A stretch of DNA of 64,000 nucleotides from positions 372,001 to 436,000 of the forward strand of contig NZ_CP075171.1 in NCBI RefSeq assembly GCF_021379005.1. The letters are read 5' to 3'. Source of the DNA: Leptodesmis sichuanensis A121 (GTDB lineage: Bacteria; Cyanobacteriota; Cyanobacteriia; Leptolyngbyales; Leptolyngbyaceae). Position 1 is the stretch's first letter; each line of letters opens with the position of its first letter. The notes beneath the pieces were generated by a model, which had not been told where the DNA came from, ran no database searches, and worked only from the letters and a program-made list of their open reading frames with translations. Below, in pieces: positions 55,985-64,000 of this stretch. Made by a program: the position numbers and the translations under genes.

Positions 55985-56128
55985 GATAAACAGGCTACGA
56001 GATATGCCGGTAACCGAGTCGAACGCACCCTCAATCGGCTGAAACAGTGTTGTCACATCGCTACCCGCTACAAAAAACGAGCACACAATTACCTGGTCAT
56101 GTTAACCATTGCCGCCATTTTGCTGTAG
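55985..56128 (+). pseudogene. IS5-family transposase, C-terminal remnant
   Basis: The plus frame ending at TAG 56126-56128 reads RYAGNRVERTLNRLKQC, then IATRYKKRAHNYLVMLTIAA, the conserved C-terminal end of IS5-type (DDE) transposases. The frame opens just after a stop at 55982, and the rest of the gene is missing. It lies 50 bases after the perfect palindrome. Confidence 0.75.
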
Positions 56129-56296
56129 CTCTCAGGTTTTAAAGCACGCCCTAGGGGAGCGATCGTCAACTCTTCAGACAAAATCATTTCACTCTGGTAG
56201 CCGTCTGTATCGGGCATCCGATAAATATGCAACTTACGATCGAGTACATCTAACACCCAATACTCTAAAATCCCTTCTAAGTTGAGAGAATTTCTA
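56128..56296 (-). pseudogene. Truncated Uma2-family gene
   Basis: On the minus strand the frame reads LEGILEYWVLDVLDRKLHIY, then RMPDTDGYQSEMILSEELT and IAPLGRALK, which is the C-terminal half of a Uma2/DUF820 protein. The 5' half is absent: the frame meets the 3' end of the sucrose synthase gene. The 3' end runs into the IS5 remnant on the other strand. This is a fragment of a second Uma2 gene, unlike the intact one at 368-1081. Confidence 0.7.
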
Positions 56297-58714
56297 ACGT
56301 TGCCAGTGTTCTTCTAGCAGGGCTTTAGCACGGGGACGGTAGAGCAAATAGAACAGGGCTTCGATATAACGCATCATATCTGCCCGGTTTTCTTTGGAGG
56401 TGTAGTTCCAGAAGCCGTAGATTTTCGCCAGGGAAAGCAGACGAGTGGTGTGAATTTTCCAGGTGTAGGTACTGTAGACGCGATCAATGCTGCGGTGGGA
56501 AATCTCCTGCCAGTAATGGGGATTCTGATCGCATTTCGTCAGAAACTCCAGAATAATCTGGGCCATTTCTTCGGGGTGAGTCGGATTGATGTAGAAGCCG
56601 TTTACCTTGTCCTGAATGATTTCCAGAGGACCGCCAAAGCGGGTCGCAAAAGTGGGTAGACCGCTGATCATGGCTTCCAGAATCGTCAGACCGAAGGCTT
56701 CAAACAGGGCGGGTTGCACGAAGATACCCTGGCGATCGGCAATCACGCGATATACTTCACCCGAATCGCCTTTTGCCAGTCGTACACCCAGCCAGCGCAC
56801 TTTGCCGTGCAAGTTGTACTGATGAATGATCTGATACAGTTTTTCGATTTCACTAATTTCTTCGTGATCCGTGGATTCCTCGGTACGAAGCTTGCCAGCA
56901 ATCAGGATCAAATTGCACTGTTCCTGAAGTTCCTTGCTCTTGCCGAAGCATTCTGCTAAACCTGTCAGGTTTTTGATGCGATCGAGCCGCGCCATGGAAA
57001 ACAGAGGCCGCTTGCCGGGATCATCCAGAGTGCCGTAGACCTGGGCCGGATCATCGAGGGTGAACAGCAGGTCTTCCAGGCGATCGTGCTCCGTCAGCAA
57101 GCGGTCTTTCTTGCGCGTGTAGGGGAAGTACACACTTTCATTCACTCCCGGTGGCACCACGTTGAATTTGGGGCTGAACAAGTCAATGCCACTCACCACA
57201 TGGTAGAGATCGGGCATGGTGAAGGACTTGTAGGACTCATACTGACCGACGCTGTCCGGCGTGCCGACAATTTCCTGATAAGTACTGCTGATCACAAAGT
57301 TGGCGGCATTCATGGCAATTAGATCTGCCGTGAACTGCAACGAGAAGTGATACTTGTCCTCCAGATCCTGCCAGTAGAGGTTACTGAACAGGTATTTGGA
57401 TTTCTCCAAAGCATGGGCAATGTTGCACTGCGTCACTTCTAACCGCCGTGCCAGCAAGAAGGCCACCAGATTGCCATCCGAATAATTGCCGATAATCAAA
57501 TCGGGTTTGCCCTGGAATTCGGCTCGCAGTTCTCGTTCGGCATCGATCGCAAAGGTTTCCAGATAGGGCCAGATTTCAAATCGGGAAATCCAGTTCTGGG
57601 TCATGCGGGGATTGAATTCGCGGAAGGGCACTCGCAAAATCCAGGCATCTTCCGTGCCATAGATTTTTTCCAGCCGCTGATTACAGGTCGTACCATCATT
57701 GTTAGGAATCAGGCGCGTCAACACAATCACTTTCGGATGCACATTCAGCACATCCAGCCCTGCCAGTTCAATGTCTTCCTGAAGTTGCTGCTCCAGCCCT
57801 TTCACCTGATCCAGAATGTAGACGACCTGCCCCCCAGTATCGGGACGGCCCAGTACGCCTTCTTGCCCAAACCAACCGTGGGGTGATACCAGGGCAATCC
57901 GGAAGATCATGGGAATCCGCGATACGAAGGCTTCCAGGACTTGATGGTCAGGGGAGTCAATCAATTGATCGAGAATTTCCAGGGTTTCCTGCACCCGCTG
58001 CGCCGTATTGCCCCACCCTGGTTCAAACCCCAGTTCCTGTAGCTCAAATCGGAATTGTTCGTAAGGCTGATCAGGAGGCAAAGCACTGACCAGACCGATC
58101 GCCTGTTTCACCCGATCGGAGAGTCGTTGCTGGGTTTGAATGCGATCGTTAATCAGCAACTGATACTGACTGTAACGGTGCAGCCGCAGAAAATTAAACA
58201 AGGCATCCTGCCACTGGCGCGGATCCTGGAATAACTTGCTGGACAGATAGCGGTTCAGGTAAGCTACCCCCCGACCGATATTTTTGGGATCGCGAATGGC
58301 AGGCGAGTAGTCATAAAAAGGCTGAAAGTCAATTTCCAGGACATCGCCATCCTGCGGGTGGAAGCGGCCCACGAGGCGATCTCGCAAATCCAGCAACTCC
58401 TGAATGCTCATTGGCTCGTAAGTCAAATCCTCCAGCAGGCGATAGGCTTCCTGGCTGGCAATCCGGGGACGAATGATCAGGCACAAACTTTCGTTATCAA
58501 TAATAATTTCTTGAACATAGTAAATTAGCTTACTAAGATGGGAGGAATGGTAGAAGCGCTCGGACTTTTCATAATTCTGGCAATAGTCCGCAAACAGGGA
58601 CAGAATTTCGTTGCGGAGCAAGTACCGTTTTTCTTGAGTCCGAAGAATGCTGGCAAACTGGCGCAGGTTGGTCTTTTCGTCGCTATGAAGTACGGCCTGA
58701 ATCAAGTCGGACAT
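56294..58714 (-). CDS. sus: Sucrose synthase
   Basis: Reversibly converts sucrose plus (A/U)DP to fructose and (A/U)DP-glucose; in cyanobacteria it mainly cleaves sucrose. The 806-residue protein is the usual length. The N-terminal regulatory region is at about 1-260. The GT-B core has GGQVVYILDQVKGLE, MARLDRIKNLTGL and the E-x7-E motif EAFGLTILEAMISGLPTFAT. The ATG at 58714 (MSDLIQAVL) has GGGGAAA upstream; the TTG two codons earlier is unlikely. The last bases adjoin the truncated Uma2 gene. Sucrose cleavage may feed glycogen synthesis. Confidence 0.95.
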   Translation of the reverse strand: MSDLIQAVLHSDEKTNLRQFASILRTQEKRYLLRNEILSLFADYCQNYEKSERFYHSSHLSKLIYYVQEIIIDNESLCLIIRPRIASQEAYRLLEDLTYEPMSIQELLDLRDRLVGRFHPQDGDVLEIDFQPFYDYSPAIRDPKNIGRGVAYLNRYLSSKLFQDPRQWQDALFNFLRLHRYSQYQLLINDRIQTQQRLSDRVKQAIGLVSALPPDQPYEQFRFELQELGFEPGWGNTAQRVQETLEILDQLIDSPDHQVLEAFVSRIPMIFRIALVSPHGWFGQEGVLGRPDTGGQVVYILDQVKGLEQQLQEDIELAGLDVLNVHPKVIVLTRLIPNNDGTTCNQRLEKIYGTEDAWILRVPFREFNPRMTQNWISRFEIWPYLETFAIDAERELRAEFQGKPDLIIGNYSDGNLVAFLLARRLEVTQCNIAHALEKSKYLFSNLYWQDLEDKYHFSLQFTADLIAMNAANFVISSTYQEIVGTPDSVGQYESYKSFTMPDLYHVVSGIDLFSPKFNVVPPGVNESVYFPYTRKKDRLLTEHDRLEDLLFTLDDPAQVYGTLDDPGKRPLFSMARLDRIKNLTGLAECFGKSKELQEQCNLILIAGKLRTEESTDHEEISEIEKLYQIIHQYNLHGKVRWLGVRLAKGDSGEVYRVIADRQGIFVQPALFEAFGLTILEAMISGLPTFATRFGGPLEIIQDKVNGFYINPTHPEEMAQIILEFLTKCDQNPHYWQEISHRSIDRVYSTYTWKIHTTRLLSLAKIYGFWNYTSKENRADMMRYIEALFYLLYRPRAKALLEEHWQR

Positions 58715-58986
58715 TCGCAATTTCCCCTACTGTTGACACATTGAACCCAAAAGGATGAACAGGTGAAGAGTCACCTCAACGGTTGAGCCGAGCGGCTAAC
58801 GGCATGGCATTAGGCTGGTGAGTCATCCCGATTCTAGGCTCAATTTTTTCAGCCTCCGCCCCTCTTGGGAATTAGTTCAAAATAATCAAGATTTCGTAAG
58901 CAAATTGCCCTAATCCAGGTTGGGTTAGTGAAGGTACATAAGCGGTTGCTCTCCGGTAAAAGACGACTGACCCATGACCAAAAGAT

Positions 58987-60081
58987 TTAATCAGAAGAAT
59001 TAGGTAATAGACGATAAAGAATTCGCACCCTGGGGCCAAGCACAATTTCATCCTCTGCCTGCAGAATGACGGTCTGGCACTTCTGGCCATTCACGAGCAA
59101 TCCATTCCGGCTCGGGGTTTGATCCAACCCTCCATCCGTAATTTGATAGGCAGGATAACCATCAGGATGGATAACCTTTGTCAATACAGCGTGGTGCCGG
59201 GAGACGTATTGGGAATGCAAACAGATGTCGCTGTTAGAATCTCGACCGAGGGTATATTGGTCTCGCTCTAACATCATTTCGCGTTTGCCCCAGTCATCTT
59301 CCACGATCAAGGTAGGAGTGATCTGATGGGAACTGTGGGAACTGCTGTCTGCATCGATCGCGGTGGACAAGGAGGCAAACACAATTTCCGAGTCCGTTTC
59401 TCCCTCCACGAAGGTTTGCTCTCCAAAGCCAGACCCATACCAGGCTGCATGGGTGGTGGGTTGATGGTCACCCAGACCCATCTTTTCAGCCGCTAAACTG
59501 CGGGCGTGCCAGGACACCTGATCGTCTGGCCAGATGGAGAGGGCGCGATCGTAACTGATGATTGCTTCATCATAGCGACGCAATTCGGCCAGTGCATTCC
59601 CCCGATTCCGCCACGCCAGGTTATTCTCTCGATTGATCATCAATGCCCGGTTGTAAGCGTCTAAGGCTTCCTCCGGCAGACTCAAGCCATAGAGCAAGGC
59701 ATTGCCCAGATTCTGCAGGACGGCCTCATGTCGGGAATCGAGCTGCAGAGCCTGGTCGTAGCAAGCAATGGCCTGCGAGTAATCTCCCAGCCCGTATTGA
59801 AAGGCATTGCCTCGCTCATGCCAGATTTCGCAGGCTGTACTATCACCCGGATTGAGCCGCAGTGCCCGATCGAAACTGGCGATCGCTTCTACATAATCTC
59901 CTCGATTCTCTAAAGCCAGTCCTCGCTCATACCAGACCTCATAGCAATCGTCCTGAATGTCCAGAACTCGATTGAAAGCTGCGATCGCTCGTTCGAAATC
60001 ATTGGCACTGGCGGCTGCCAACCCTCGCCGAAACCACATTAGAGCTTCGCTATTGAGTGCTATTTGGCCTGTATCGAGCAT
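58987..60081 (-). CDS. TPR-FHA domain protein
   Basis: A 364-residue protein with an N-terminal tetratricopeptide array (about residues 10-205; each repeat marked by W-x-x-R/E-G-x-A-L...A-I/A-x-Y/F-D/N-x-A-L) and a C-terminal FHA domain (about 270-360) with YTLGRDSNSDICL and SQYVSRHHAVL, the phosphothreonine-binding arginine, serine and histidine motif. Such proteins act as phosphorylation-dependent adaptors for Ser/Thr kinases; no kinase gene is nearby. The central region (210-260) is Ser/acidic and likely flexible. Cytoplasmic. Confidence 0.88.
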   Translation of the reverse strand: MLDTGQIALNSEALMWFRRGLAAASANDFERAIAAFNRVLDIQDDCYEVWYERGLALENRGDYVEAIASFDRALRLNPGDSTACEIWHERGNAFQYGLGDYSQAIACYDQALQLDSRHEAVLQNLGNALLYGLSLPEEALDAYNRALMINRENNLAWRNRGNALAELRRYDEAIISYDRALSIWPDDQVSWHARSLAAEKMGLGDHQPTTHAAWYGSGFGEQTFVEGETDSEIVFASLSTAIDADSSSHSSHQITPTLIVEDDWGKREMMLERDQYTLGRDSNSDICLHSQYVSRHHAVLTKVIHPDGYPAYQITDGGLDQTPSRNGLLVNGQKCQTVILQAEDEIVLGPRVRILYRLLPNSSD

Positions 60082-60262
60082 ACTGAACTATCCTGTAGCC
60101 CCCCTGTGCACAGCACAGCCACACGAAACCAACCGTACTGCTGCGTAAATTTTATCGGCTAATACGAAGAGAGTATGAAATTTGCCCTGATCCTCACACT
60201 TTCTTTAAAGTGAGGATGGCAAACAAAAGAATCTGTACACAGGCAGAAGACAAACATCCCCT

Positions 60263-61348
60263 ATGTTCCAAAAACCGCTGAATTTACTTTTTCTATCCAC
60301 ATCGGTTGGGCCACTGGGTTCGGGATTGGGAGGAGGGGTAGAACTGACGTTAAGAAACATGGCTCAGATGATGCAGCAACGAGGCCATGAAGTAACGGTG
60401 GTTGCTCCGGCAGGTTCAGTTTTGCCAGATTCTTCCTTAGTTGAGGTTTTCGGAGATCTGCATCCTACCGCTCAAAACGAAGGGCGGGATGCGTGGATTG
60501 CAATGCCTCCTAACTCGGTGCTGGCTGGGATGTGGAACTATGCCTCTCAAGTGCAAGATAATTACGATTTGATTTTAAATTTTGCCTATGACTGGTTGCC
60601 CTTCTACTTAACTCCTACTTTGGCCACTCCTGTTGCTCATCTGGTCAGTATGGGTTCCCTTACCCATGCCATGGATCGGATTATCACTCAGGTAGCAGAG
60701 CAATTTCCTCATGCTATTGCGGTTCATAGTCGCGCTCAAGCCGAGACGTTTCCTGATAGCGATCGCTTCTGGGTAGTAAGCAATGGCTTCGACCTGCAGC
60801 AGTACAACTTTTGTGCTGAGCCAGAAAATACCCTGGGCTGGGTGGGACGGTTGGCTCCCGAAAAAGGCTTGGAAGATGCCGTCGTGGCCGCTCAAGTGAC
60901 TAACATTCCCCTCAAAATTTGGGGTGTGTTACAGGATGTCGCCTACTGGCATGACATTTGCGATCAGTATCCCGATGCTCCCGTAAGTTATGAAGGATTT
61001 TTGCCCACAGCAGAATTGCAACAGGCGCTAGGCCAGTGTCGAGCGTTGCTGATGACTCCTAAATGGGTAGAGGCATTTGGCAATGTGGCGATCGAAGCAT
61101 TAGCCTGTGGTGTTCCGGTGATTGCATACCAGCGAGGCGGCCCTGCAGAAATTGTGCAGCACGGAAAAACAGGTTGGTTGGTGGAACCAGACAGCATTCA
61201 GGGACTGGTGGACGCGATCGCTCAATTAGACCAGATCGATCGCCTGACCTGCCGCCGTTATGCGGAAGCGGAATACTCTCTGCAGGCGATGAGCGATCGG
61301 GTGGAGCGCTGGTTTGCGGCAATTTTGAACCAAAGGATGATGGGATGA
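60263..61348 (+). CDS. Family 4 glycosyltransferase
   Basis: A 361-residue GT-B retaining glycosyltransferase. The N-terminus FLSTSVGPLGSGLGGGVELT is a donor/acceptor-domain start; the donor side has LGWVGRLAPEKGL and the EAFGNVAIEALACGVPVIAYQRGGPAEIV stretch with the E-x7-E motif. The VGPLGSGLGGGVELT opening is reminiscent of the Synechococcus UDP-glucose:tetrahydrobiopterin glucosyltransferase, so a pterin glucosyltransferase is one possibility, but sugar or lipid acceptors are not excluded. A CCTCACAC...TTTAAAGTGAGG hairpin lies about 50 bases upstream. The next gene starts 69 bases later. Confidence 0.82.
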   Translation: MFQKPLNLLFLSTSVGPLGSGLGGGVELTLRNMAQMMQQRGHEVTVVAPAGSVLPDSSLVEVFGDLHPTAQNEGRDAWIAMPPNSVLAGMWNYASQVQDNYDLILNFAYDWLPFYLTPTLATPVAHLVSMGSLTHAMDRIITQVAEQFPHAIAVHSRAQAETFPDSDRFWVVSNGFDLQQYNFCAEPENTLGWVGRLAPEKGLEDAVVAAQVTNIPLKIWGVLQDVAYWHDICDQYPDAPVSYEGFLPTAELQQALGQCRALLMTPKWVEAFGNVAIEALACGVPVIAYQRGGPAEIVQHGKTGWLVEPDSIQGLVDAIAQLDQIDRLTCRRYAEAEYSLQAMSDRVERWFAAILNQRMMG

Positions 61349-61417
61349 TGGGAGGGGGTGATGGTGGGACATACTCATCATCCTGTCATCTCATCATCTC
61401 GTTATCCCACTAAAGCT

Positions 61418-63127
61418 ATGGCTACTGAAGCAGATTTACGGCGCTTTCTCAATCGGATTGATCAGCAGAGCTACAAAGCGTACAAAGACCTGGAACGGCG
61501 TTATCAGTTTCCGACCTTTACTCTGCTGGTCGATCGGGTTCAGGGAGATCCCTTTGCTTCTCCCAGCCAATTTCGGGTACAGGTTCCCCAACGGCAGGCC
61601 AAATTTCCCCCAACGCTCTACAGTAACCACAGTCGCGAAGTAGCGCTGCGGGATTATCTGACTCGCCAGTTCGATCGCGTTGCTCAAGCAATTCGCCAGC
61701 GGCGGGGTAGTGGTAGTAGCGGCCTGATTGCAATCGCCCAACCCCGGCAGACTATTCTGGAGCGTACTTCAGTATTGATCAATGACGACTGGGTGGAAGC
61801 CCGGTTTGTCGTTGGTTTGCCTGCGTTTGGACGACGGGTAGCAGGACGGCAGGCAGCCGAAATGCTGTGTGAGGACTTGCCGGAAATTGTTGAACAGGCG
61901 TTGCACTATGCTTCTTTGAAGGCGAATGAGGTACAACGGCATGGGGAAACGGCTGAAGATGCGGATTGGTTGCGATCGCAGTTACAGCCGCGGGGACTGG
62001 TGGCCTTTATTGCCGATGGGTCTGTGTTACCGAGAGCCAGTGGGGTAGACGATCGACCTCTCAAAACGGGTATTCCGTTCCAGTCTCCGGAGTCTTTACG
62101 GGTGGAATTTACCTGTCCGAATCGGGGAAAGGTGACGGGCATGGGCATTCCTGCTGGAGTGACGTTGATTGTGGGGGGTGGTTATCACGGGAAATCGACC
62201 TTGCTGCGGGCGATCGAGTTAGGAGTCTACAACCACATTCCAGGAGATGGCCGGGAACTGGTGGTGACGGATACCACAGCGGTGAAAATCCGGGCGGAGG
62301 ATGGTCGCAGTGTGGCGGGTGTGGATATTTCGCCGTTTATTAATCAGTTACCTCTGGGGCGATCGACCACCCAATTCATTACGGAAAATGCCAGTGGCAG
62401 CACCTCTCAGGCGGCGAACATTATGGAAGCACTGGAGGCAGGTTCCCGTTTGCTGTTAGTCGATGAAGATACTGCGGCGACCAACTTTATGATCCGCGAT
62501 CGTCGGATGCAAGCCCTGATTGCCAAAGAGAAGGAACCGATCACTCCCTTTATTGATAAAGTCGGTCAGTTGTTTACGGATCATGGAGTTTCTACGATTC
62601 TGGTGATGGGGGGCAGTGGTGATTATTTTGATGTGGCAAATACGGTGATTGCTATGCAGGATTTCCAGCCCCAGGAAGTCACCGATCGGGCACGGGCGAT
62701 CGCCGCTGAATATGCCACTCATCGCGCCCCCGAAGGAGGTTCTGAATTTGGCTCCCTGCCCTGCCGCACCCTGCCCCGCACCCAATCTCGCCAGTCAGAC
62801 CGGGATTTCGTCAAGTGGAAAATTCGGGAACTGCATACGATCGTGATTGACCGGGAAGACATTGATCTTTCAGCCGTTGAACAACTGGATGATCCGGCGC
62901 AACTGAGAGCGATCGCGGCCACTTTAGTCTATCTGGAACAGCATTATCTGACAGGTAAATACACCATTTCAGAGATTCTGGATCAGGTCATGGCAGAGAT
63001 TGTCAGCAATGGCTTTGATTTCCTGACCTACTGCCCTCCCGGTGATTTCGCCCTGTTTCGTCGCTTTGAGTTAGCGGCTGCTTTGAATCGCTGGCGATCG
63101 TTGCTGCCGCAGGGGAATAGGGGATAA
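61418..63127 (+). CDS. ABC_ATPase family P-loop protein (PF09818-like)
   Basis: A 569-residue protein of the ABC_ATPase family (bacterial relatives of the trypanosomal RNA-editing protein MRB1590). Features: an N-terminal domain (1-150) beginning ATEADLRRFLNRIDQQSYKAY, then Walker A IVGGGYHGKSTLLRAIE at about 250-265, an ENASGSTSQAANIMEALE signature-like stretch, Walker B RLLLVDEDTAATNFMIRDRRM, and a C-terminal helical domain. Its biological role is unknown; nucleic-acid binding is suggested for the family. A Pro/Arg-rich insert (LPCRTLPRTQSRQ, about 447-459) is encoded by CCCTGCC repeats. The ATG at 61418 is chosen; earlier frame is spacer. Confidence 0.82.
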   Translation: MATEADLRRFLNRIDQQSYKAYKDLERRYQFPTFTLLVDRVQGDPFASPSQFRVQVPQRQAKFPPTLYSNHSREVALRDYLTRQFDRVAQAIRQRRGSGSSGLIAIAQPRQTILERTSVLINDDWVEARFVVGLPAFGRRVAGRQAAEMLCEDLPEIVEQALHYASLKANEVQRHGETAEDADWLRSQLQPRGLVAFIADGSVLPRASGVDDRPLKTGIPFQSPESLRVEFTCPNRGKVTGMGIPAGVTLIVGGGYHGKSTLLRAIELGVYNHIPGDGRELVVTDTTAVKIRAEDGRSVAGVDISPFINQLPLGRSTTQFITENASGSTSQAANIMEALEAGSRLLLVDEDTAATNFMIRDRRMQALIAKEKEPITPFIDKVGQLFTDHGVSTILVMGGSGDYFDVANTVIAMQDFQPQEVTDRARAIAAEYATHRAPEGGSEFGSLPCRTLPRTQSRQSDRDFVKWKIRELHTIVIDREDIDLSAVEQLDDPAQLRAIAATLVYLEQHYLTGKYTISEILDQVMAEIVSNGFDFLTYCPPGDFALFRRFELAAALNRWRSLLPQGNRG

Positions 63128-63172
63128 GGAGTGGGGAGTGGGGAATAGGGAATGAGAAATAGAGAATAGACA
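63123..63172. repeat. GGGGAGTGGGGAATAGGG low-complexity tract
   Basis: Units such as GGGGATAAGGAGTGGGGAG and GGGGAATAGGGAATGAG, directly overlapping the stop codon of the ABC_ATPase gene. This is the complementary strand version of the CCCAATTCCC tracts at 13622 and 24766. Confidence 0.6.
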
Positions 63173-63195
63173 TGGTTCACCATATTCACTTTTCT

Positions 63196-63232
63196 CCAAT
63201 CCAAAATCCAAAATCTAAAATCCAAAATAGGA
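63196..63232. repeat. ATCCAAAAT repeat tract
   Basis: Four tandem variants of ATCCAAAAT/ATCTAAAAT in a row, the same unit as at 32884, 36787 and between rpoC1 and rpoC2. It lies in the 135-base spacer before the S9 peptidase gene. Confidence 0.65.
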
Positions 63233-63264
63233 TTAAGACGTTGATCACAAACCGCTAAACGAAC

Positions 63265-64000
63265 ATGACTGAACCTTGCATCGCTCCCTATGGTTCCTGG
63301 AAATCTCCCATCACCTCTGACCTGATTGTGGCTGGCACGATCGGCCTGGGAGGGGTGCGATTAGATGGGGACATAGTGTACTGGAGTGAGATGCGACCGA
63401 CGGAAGGGGGCCGCAATGTAGTTGTGTGTCGTACGGCGGATGGGCAGATTACGGATGTTACGCCACCGCCCCTGAATGTGCGATCGCGGGTACATGAGTA
63501 TGGCGGTGGAGCCTTTCTGGTGCATCAGGGAACGCTTTATTTCTCCAATTTTGCCGATCAGCGATTGTATCGTCAGAAAGCGGGTCAGGAACCTGTGGCA
63601 ATTACTCCGGAGCAGGCATGGCGGTATGCCGATGGGGTGGTTGATGCTCAGCGGAAGCGGATGATTTGCGTGCGCGAAGATCATACAGGTGAGGGAGAAC
63701 CTGTGAATACCCTGGTGAGTCTGGATTTGGATGGTCAGGATGCTCCTCAGACTGTGCTGGTATCAGGTAATGATTTTTATGCAGCACCCCGACTCAGCCC
63801 GGATGGCTCTAAGCTGGCCTGGATTTGCTGGAATCATCCCAATATGCCCTGGGACAGCACGGAGTTGTGGGTGGGGGAAATCAGTGCAGAGGGCACGATC
63901 GCCCAGGCTCAACGGATTGCTGGCGGGGGAGAAGAGTCGATCGTGCAACCCCTCTGGTCGCCGGATGGAACGTTGTATTTTGTCAGCGATCGTTCTAACT
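63265..64000 (+). CDS. S9 family peptidase (prolyl oligopeptidase type), 3' end cut by window
   Basis: The frame opens at the ATG 63265 (MTEPCIAPYGSWKSPITSDL) and is still open at the window end, so at least 245 residues are seen and the stop is outside. The visible part is an N-terminal beta-propeller: repeats such as EYGGGAFLVHQGTLYFSNF, APRLSPDGSKLAWICW and PLWSPDGTLYFVSDRS have the WSPDG-type turns of S9 peptidases and TolB-like propellers. The catalytic alpha/beta-hydrolase domain would lie beyond the window, so peptidase activity is inferred from the family. Confidence 0.82.
   Translation, partial: MTEPCIAPYGSWKSPITSDLIVAGTIGLGGVRLDGDIVYWSEMRPTEGGRNVVVCRTADGQITDVTPPPLNVRSRVHEYGGGAFLVHQGTLYFSNFADQRLYRQKAGQEPVAITPEQAWRYADGVVDAQRKRMICVREDHTGEGEPVNTLVSLDLDGQDAPQTVLVSGNDFYAAPRLSPDGSKLAWICWNHPNMPWDSTELWVGEISAEGTIAQAQRIAGGGEESIVQPLWSPDGTLYFVSDRSN

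Larger units (their letters stand above)
55682..56293. other. Degenerate insertion region between yccF-like gene and sucrose synthase
   Basis: No intact gene. It contains a perfect palindrome with 25-base arms, an IS5-type transposase tail on the plus strand and a truncated Uma2 gene on the minus strand. An open minus frame of 76 codons (55647-55877) overlaps the end of the yccF-like gene and cannot be assigned to any family. Confidence 0.65.

Noticed and set aside
1-64000. tRNA or other stable RNA genes
   Set aside because: No cloverleaf with a T-loop GTTCGAATC-type sequence was found on either strand by eye; a covariance scan would be needed to exclude them fully.

Overview
This 64 kb window is chromosomal DNA of a cyanobacterium, most likely a filamentous Leptolyngbya/Oscillatoriales-type organism; the genus is inference. 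The evidence is the very frequent HIP1 octamer GCGATCGC, the split RNA polymerase beta-prime gene (rpoC1 plus rpoC2), and plant-like or cyanobacterial genes: heme oxygenase for bilin synthesis, ndhM, a Tab2/Atab2 protein, a DUF3493 protein, DpsA, sucrose synthase and a Uma2-family gene. No tRNA, rRNA, CRISPR array or prophage was seen.

Layout. 0-5 kb: a Uma2 nuclease, an amidohydrolase, heme oxygenase, NdhM and a TIGR03792 protein, all on the minus strand, with palindromic repeats between them. 5-13.5 kb: a phasin-like protein and alpha/beta hydrolase pair, DUF4330, a small secreted protein, argC, ribBA, a MazF toxin-antitoxin pair, pmbA and Tab2. 13.7-24.7 kb: a radical SAM protein, a second S1-type protein, dnaK, a helix-turn-helix remnant, a GH65 phosphorylase fused to beta-phosphoglucomutase, a serine-recombinase-like protein that lacks the usual catalytic residues, and a secreted WG-repeat protein. 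24.8-28.2 kb: an alpha-oxoamine synthase, a Rieske oxygenase and a LuxR-type regulator in a row on the minus strand, perhaps a small biosynthetic unit. 28.3-36.8 kb: ABC-F, SGNH hydrolase, gpmI, secG, a metalloprotease, pyrC, lepB and a 2Fe-2S ferredoxin.

36.9-48.1 kb holds the conserved block rpsT-tatD-rpoB-rpoC1-rpoC2 (minus strand). It has a near-consensus promoter before rpoB, a perfect inverted repeat between rpoC1 and rpoC2, and a terminator after rpoC2. 48.3-55.7 kb: hisD, an SRPBCC-like protein, ruvB, a conserved hypothetical, dpsA, sirohydrochlorin chelatase plus uroporphyrinogen-III methyltransferase (siroheme/corrinoid branch), DUF3493 and YccF. 55.7-56.3 kb is a small graveyard: a perfect 25-bp-arm palindrome, an IS5-type transposase tail and a truncated Uma2 gene. 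56.3-64 kb: sucrose synthase, a TPR-FHA protein, a GT4 glycosyltransferase, an ABC_ATPase (PF09818-like) protein and the start of an S9 peptidase that runs off the window.

Most genes are housekeeping. The most unusual non-coding signal is a dispersed imperfect palindrome of about 72 bp, present four times and always in the 5' region of a gene (DUF4330/secreted protein, rpoB, rpsT/hisD, dpsA). Several other families of palindromes and low-complexity tracts fill the spacers, and some appear to have entered coding sequence.
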